From: an uncultured Dorea sp.
Lineage (GTDB): Bacteria; Bacillota; Clostridia; Lachnospirales; Lachnospiraceae
Assembly: GCA_947647815.1 (NCBI GenBank)
Contig: CANSLW010000007.1
Coordinates: forward strand, 1-35,617
Length of the DNA stretch: 35,617 nucleotides
Direction: 5' to 3'
Shown here: positions 33,505 through 35,617 of the stretch, piece after piece
Position numbering within the stretch: the stretch's first letter is position 1
How the letters are laid out: every line of letters begins with the position of its first letter
Translations under genes and position numbers: made by a program
Notes under the pieces: model-generated
The model's input: the letters and a program-made list of their open reading frames with translations, nothing else
Told to the model about the DNA's origin: nothing
Databases searched by the model: none

Positions 33505-34794
33505 TTATCCCACCGGTATGACAGCCGAAAAATAAAACCATCCCTCCCGGCATTCCAGGATACTTGTTCCTTGATTCTTTTCGATAATCGAATGAATATT
33601 CAAAAATCCAATTCCATGCTCATACTTATCCTTCTTTGTAGTAGGAATCGTTTTCCCTCTCACTTCTACTGTTTCTTTCATCGGATTACGCACTGATATG
33701 GTCAGTTCCCCACCCTCCAGCATCATCTTAAATTGGATTACTTTATGGCTTTCAAGCTTCTCACACGCCTCAATCGCATTATCCAGCAGATTCACAAGCA
33801 GGATCACAACATCTTCTTTACTCATGGTAAGCCCAGACAGATCATTGACAGCCATTATTATCGTGATGCCTCTCTCCTTCGCATACCGGTATTTCTGGTT
33901 CAGCACCGTATTCACAACCAGATGATTTGTATTCACGCAGTCCTCGCCCTGCCTGATACTTCCGTTCAGTTCTTCGATATATGCGTAAGCTTCTTCTGCC
34001 TTTCCTGCTTTCAGCATACCCTGTATACAACCAAGCTGATTTTTATAATCATGAAGATACTTTCGATACCGCAAGTCACTTTCCTGCATATTCCGGTACA
34101 TCTCCATCTGATTCTGCATTTTTTCCTGCATAAGACGCATTTTCTGGACCTCATCCTCTTTCTTAAGAATATTTCCGACAAAATAGAGAAGAAGCACATT
34201 GATCACGCCACATCCCACAGCAGTTATCAAAAGTCCTGTACCGTTCGCAAACTCCTGGTACCACAGAGAAATCGTCATCAGCATCGTTAAGATAAGACTG
34301 GCAACAGGAAACCACAGGAAGCGTTTCCACCTTGGCTGATTCCAGCTGTCCTGCCAATCCCTGCACTTATGATCAACAGCCAACGAAAGACATAAAATGA
34401 TACCGACACACAGCCAGTCTTCGATTCCGCGCATAGACTCATAATCAGGCAATATGGAATAGACAATAGAAACAGATATCAGATTCACAGACCAGTACAT
34501 AGCACACCAGAACATGGTAAGCGCTATATTCTTTCCCACTCCTGTCTTGAAAAATATCTGCACGATGATTCCCAGAACCACAACTACTCTGATCGGCTGG
34601 AAGAGATAAGGCGGCACAGGCAGATAAGATATTATTACAAATCCTGCGGTAAAGACCAGCACCATCAGATACTCTTTCCATCCTTCTCTCTCTTTAGAAC
34701 ATCCAAAACGCCTTTCCAGAAACGTTCCAAAAAATACATAGCAGCTCACACCGGCAATCAGACTTAATGCAAAGCAACTTATAAGTAACTTCAT
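33505..34794 (-). CDS. AgrC-like sensor histidine kinase (GHKL family)
   Basis: 429 residues. Six hydrophobic segments in the first 210 residues (about 3-22, 43-58, 66-82, 92-113, 128-141, 158-177 and 187-208, with one uncertain) form a polytopic sensor. A coiled coil (about 212-245) leads to the phospho-acceptor His248 in LHDYKNQLGCIQG. The GHKL ATPase has N box NLLDNAIEAC (about 335-344) and G box HGIGFLNIHSII. This is the AgrC/ComD/PlnB class, which senses peptide pheromones. It starts in a 4-bp overlap with a mini-ORF after the AgrA-like gene, using AAGGAGAG from a duplicated segment. No AgrB protease or AgrD precursor lies in the window. Confidence 0.88.
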   Translation of the reverse strand: MKLLISCFALSLIAGVSCYVFFGTFLERRFGCSKEREGWKEYLMVLVFTAGFVIISYLPVPPYLFQPIRVVVVLGIIVQIFFKTGVGKNIALTMFWCAMYWSVNLISVSIVYSILPDYESMRGIEDWLCVGIILCLSLAVDHKCRDWQDSWNQPRWKRFLWFPVASLILTMLMTISLWYQEFANGTGLLITAVGCGVINVLLLYFVGNILKKEDEVQKMRLMQEKMQNQMEMYRNMQESDLRYRKYLHDYKNQLGCIQGMLKAGKAEEAYAYIEELNGSIRQGEDCVNTNHLVVNTVLNQKYRYAKERGITIIMAVNDLSGLTMSKEDVVILLVNLLDNAIEACEKLESHKVIQFKMMLEGGELTISVRNPMKETVEVRGKTIPTTKKDKYEHGIGFLNIHSIIEKNQGTSILECREGWFYFSAVIPVG

Positions 34795-34835
34795 CTATAT
34801 CTCTCCTTTGTATGCCAGTACATAAGTGTCTCCAT
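34791..34835 (-). CDS. Possible 14-codon mini-ORF between the response regulator and kinase genes
   Basis: Starting two-base-free after the response-regulator stop codon, ATG at 34835 opens METLMYWHTKERYR and stops at TGA 34793-34791, whose first bases overlap the kinase ATG. AAGGAGAG lies just before it. It arose through a 26-bp duplication. It may only serve translational coupling; there is no evidence that the peptide has a function. Confidence 0.25.
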   Translation of the reverse strand: METLMYWHTKERYR

Positions 34836-34858
34836 CTACATCTCTCCTTTGTATGCCA
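34792..34858. repeat. 26-bp direct repeat at the response-regulator/kinase junction
   Basis: 34792-34817 and 34833-34858 are identical except for one base and start 41 bp apart. The right copy encodes the last residues of the response regulator (VAYKGEM); the left copy supplies the ribosome site and start codon of the kinase. A short tandem duplication is the simplest explanation. Confidence 0.85.
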
Positions 34859-35549
34859 CGAACGCTTCTCTTACTTGCGTATATCTTAAACGAGGTATGG
34901 GAAGTTCTTCTTCAGAATCCAGCGTCACGATATAGTTGCTTATCTTTCGGATATGTTTCATGTTTACCAGGAAACTTTTATGTGTCCTAAGAAATCCATA
35001 TCCGGACAATTTCTCTTCAATGCTATCTAATTTCTCATAGATCTGATATGTAACCCTCTGCTTTTCCATATAGAAGAATATACATTTATGCCGCCGGCTT
35101 TCTATATAGATGATGTTATCTGTATACAAAGCTTTCTCCCCCTCAATAAAAGAAAATGCAATTTGTCTAAACTGCATTTTCTTAAGCACCGTATCCATGC
35201 ATTCTTCTAACTGCACTTCCAAAGCATCTTTCATAATATAACGGACGGCGCCTACCTTATATCCTTCCAGCGCATAACTGATGAAAGCCGTTACAAGTAC
35301 GATCGTAGTTGTAGACTCATACTTACGCATCTCCATCGCCGTCCTGATTCCATCTACTTCCTCCATGTTGATATCCAGAAATACTACATCATACTTCACA
35401 AGATTCTCTTGTTCAGAAATAAATTCCTTCCCAGAGGGATATAAGTCCACTTCCGCTTCTATACTACGTGTTTCCAGATATTCCGCTAGGAGAACTGATA
35501 TCCGGTCTCTATAATATTTTTCATCATCACAGACCGCAAATTTGAGCAT
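34836..35549 (-). CDS. AgrA-like response regulator with LytTR domain
   Basis: 237 residues from ATG 35549, with GGGAGG 8 nt upstream; a GTG one codon earlier is possible. Residues 1-120 are a receiver domain: acidic pocket CDDE, phospho-acceptor Asp59 in VVFLDINMEEVDG, Thr/Lys switch residues in LVTAF and VRYIMKDA. Residues about 135-235 are a LytTR DNA-binding domain (IIYIESRRHKCIFFYME; GFLRTHKSFLVNMKHIRKIS; LPIPRLRYTQVREAF). LytTR regulators bind paired 9-bp direct repeats in promoters. It pairs with the following AgrC-like kinase gene, the classical arrangement for peptide quorum sensing or bacteriocin control in Firmicutes. The target genes are not evident here. Confidence 0.9.
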   Translation of the reverse strand: MLKFAVCDDEKYYRDRISVLLAEYLETRSIEAEVDLYPSGKEFISEQENLVKYDVVFLDINMEEVDGIRTAMEMRKYESTTTIVLVTAFISYALEGYKVGAVRYIMKDALEVQLEECMDTVLKKMQFRQIAFSFIEGEKALYTDNIIYIESRRHKCIFFYMEKQRVTYQIYEKLDSIEEKLSGYGFLRTHKSFLVNMKHIRKISNYIVTLDSEEELPIPRLRYTQVREAFVAYKGEM

Positions 35550-35566
35550 CACAGATTCCTCCCGTA

Positions 35567-35617
35567 TTATTCCTTGTTAAGTCTGCCCTTCTCAACATTC
35601 GGAGCGATGAAGTTCTG
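35567..35617 (-). CDS. C-terminal end of an unidentified protein (runs off the right edge)
   Basis: The minus strand from the window edge reads QNFIAPNVEKGRLNKE and then TAA at 35569-35567, with no stop before. Only 16 residues are visible, too few for a family call. It ends 17 bp before the response-regulator start codon, so it could belong to the same transcript. Confidence 0.45.
   Translation of the reverse strand, partial: QNFIAPNVEKGRLNKE

Overview
The window looks like chromosome of an endospore-forming, anaerobic gut Clostridia, most probably Lachnospiraceae (Clostridium cluster XIVa). The evidence is SpoVT, a mother-cell-type amidase with a SPOR domain, a SCIFF ranthipeptide, a trimeric NADH/ferredoxin-type [FeFe]-hydrogenase, AGGAGG ribosome sites, TTGACA/TATAAT promoters and moderate GC. 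Almost everything is on the minus strand; only the M20 amidohydrolase and its MFS transporter (21.1-23.8 kb) are on the plus strand.

Layout from left to right. 1-0.6 kb: a compositional break. An AT-rich PTS EIIA fragment abuts the first 34 codons of a SCIFF radical-SAM maturase, with the intact 47-aa SCIFF precursor just upstream. 0.66-2.9 kb: TIGR04086-type membrane protein, SpoVT, and a membrane-anchored SGNH hydrolase. 3.1-8.3 kb: a spermidine/putrescine uptake operon, XRE-cupin regulator-potA-potB-potC-potD. 8.6-12.8 kb: a two-gene sensory operon of a lipoprotein sugar-binding protein and a hybrid histidine kinase with two receiver domains (LuxPQ-like layout). 12.9-18.6 kb: an FtsX-type ABC exporter, an MFS efflux protein and a TetR repressor with palindromic operators. 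18.7-23.8 kb: cytosolic amidase, then a regulator divergent from an M20 amidohydrolase-MFS operon. 23.9-28.7 kb: hydCBA hydrogenase and a short precorrin-2 dehydrogenase. 28.7-32.1 kb: AraC regulator and an intracellular GH120-type beta-xylosidase. 32.1-32.6 kb: two adjacent, highly structured palindromic elements. 32.6-35.6 kb: a lipoprotein and an AgrC/AgrA-like two-component pair with no AgrB or AgrD in view.

The least ordinary signals are non-coding. One is a hairpin repeat in four copies, always in the same polarity directly after the terminator of a minus-strand operon; one divergent copy keeps the fold by paired substitutions. Others are the two multi-arm elements upstream of the GH120 gene, the three tandem hairpins between the SCIFF gene and its truncated maturase, and a 26-bp duplication between the AgrA-like and AgrC-like genes that creates a 14-codon mini-ORF. 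Most other genes are familiar families in familiar arrangements.
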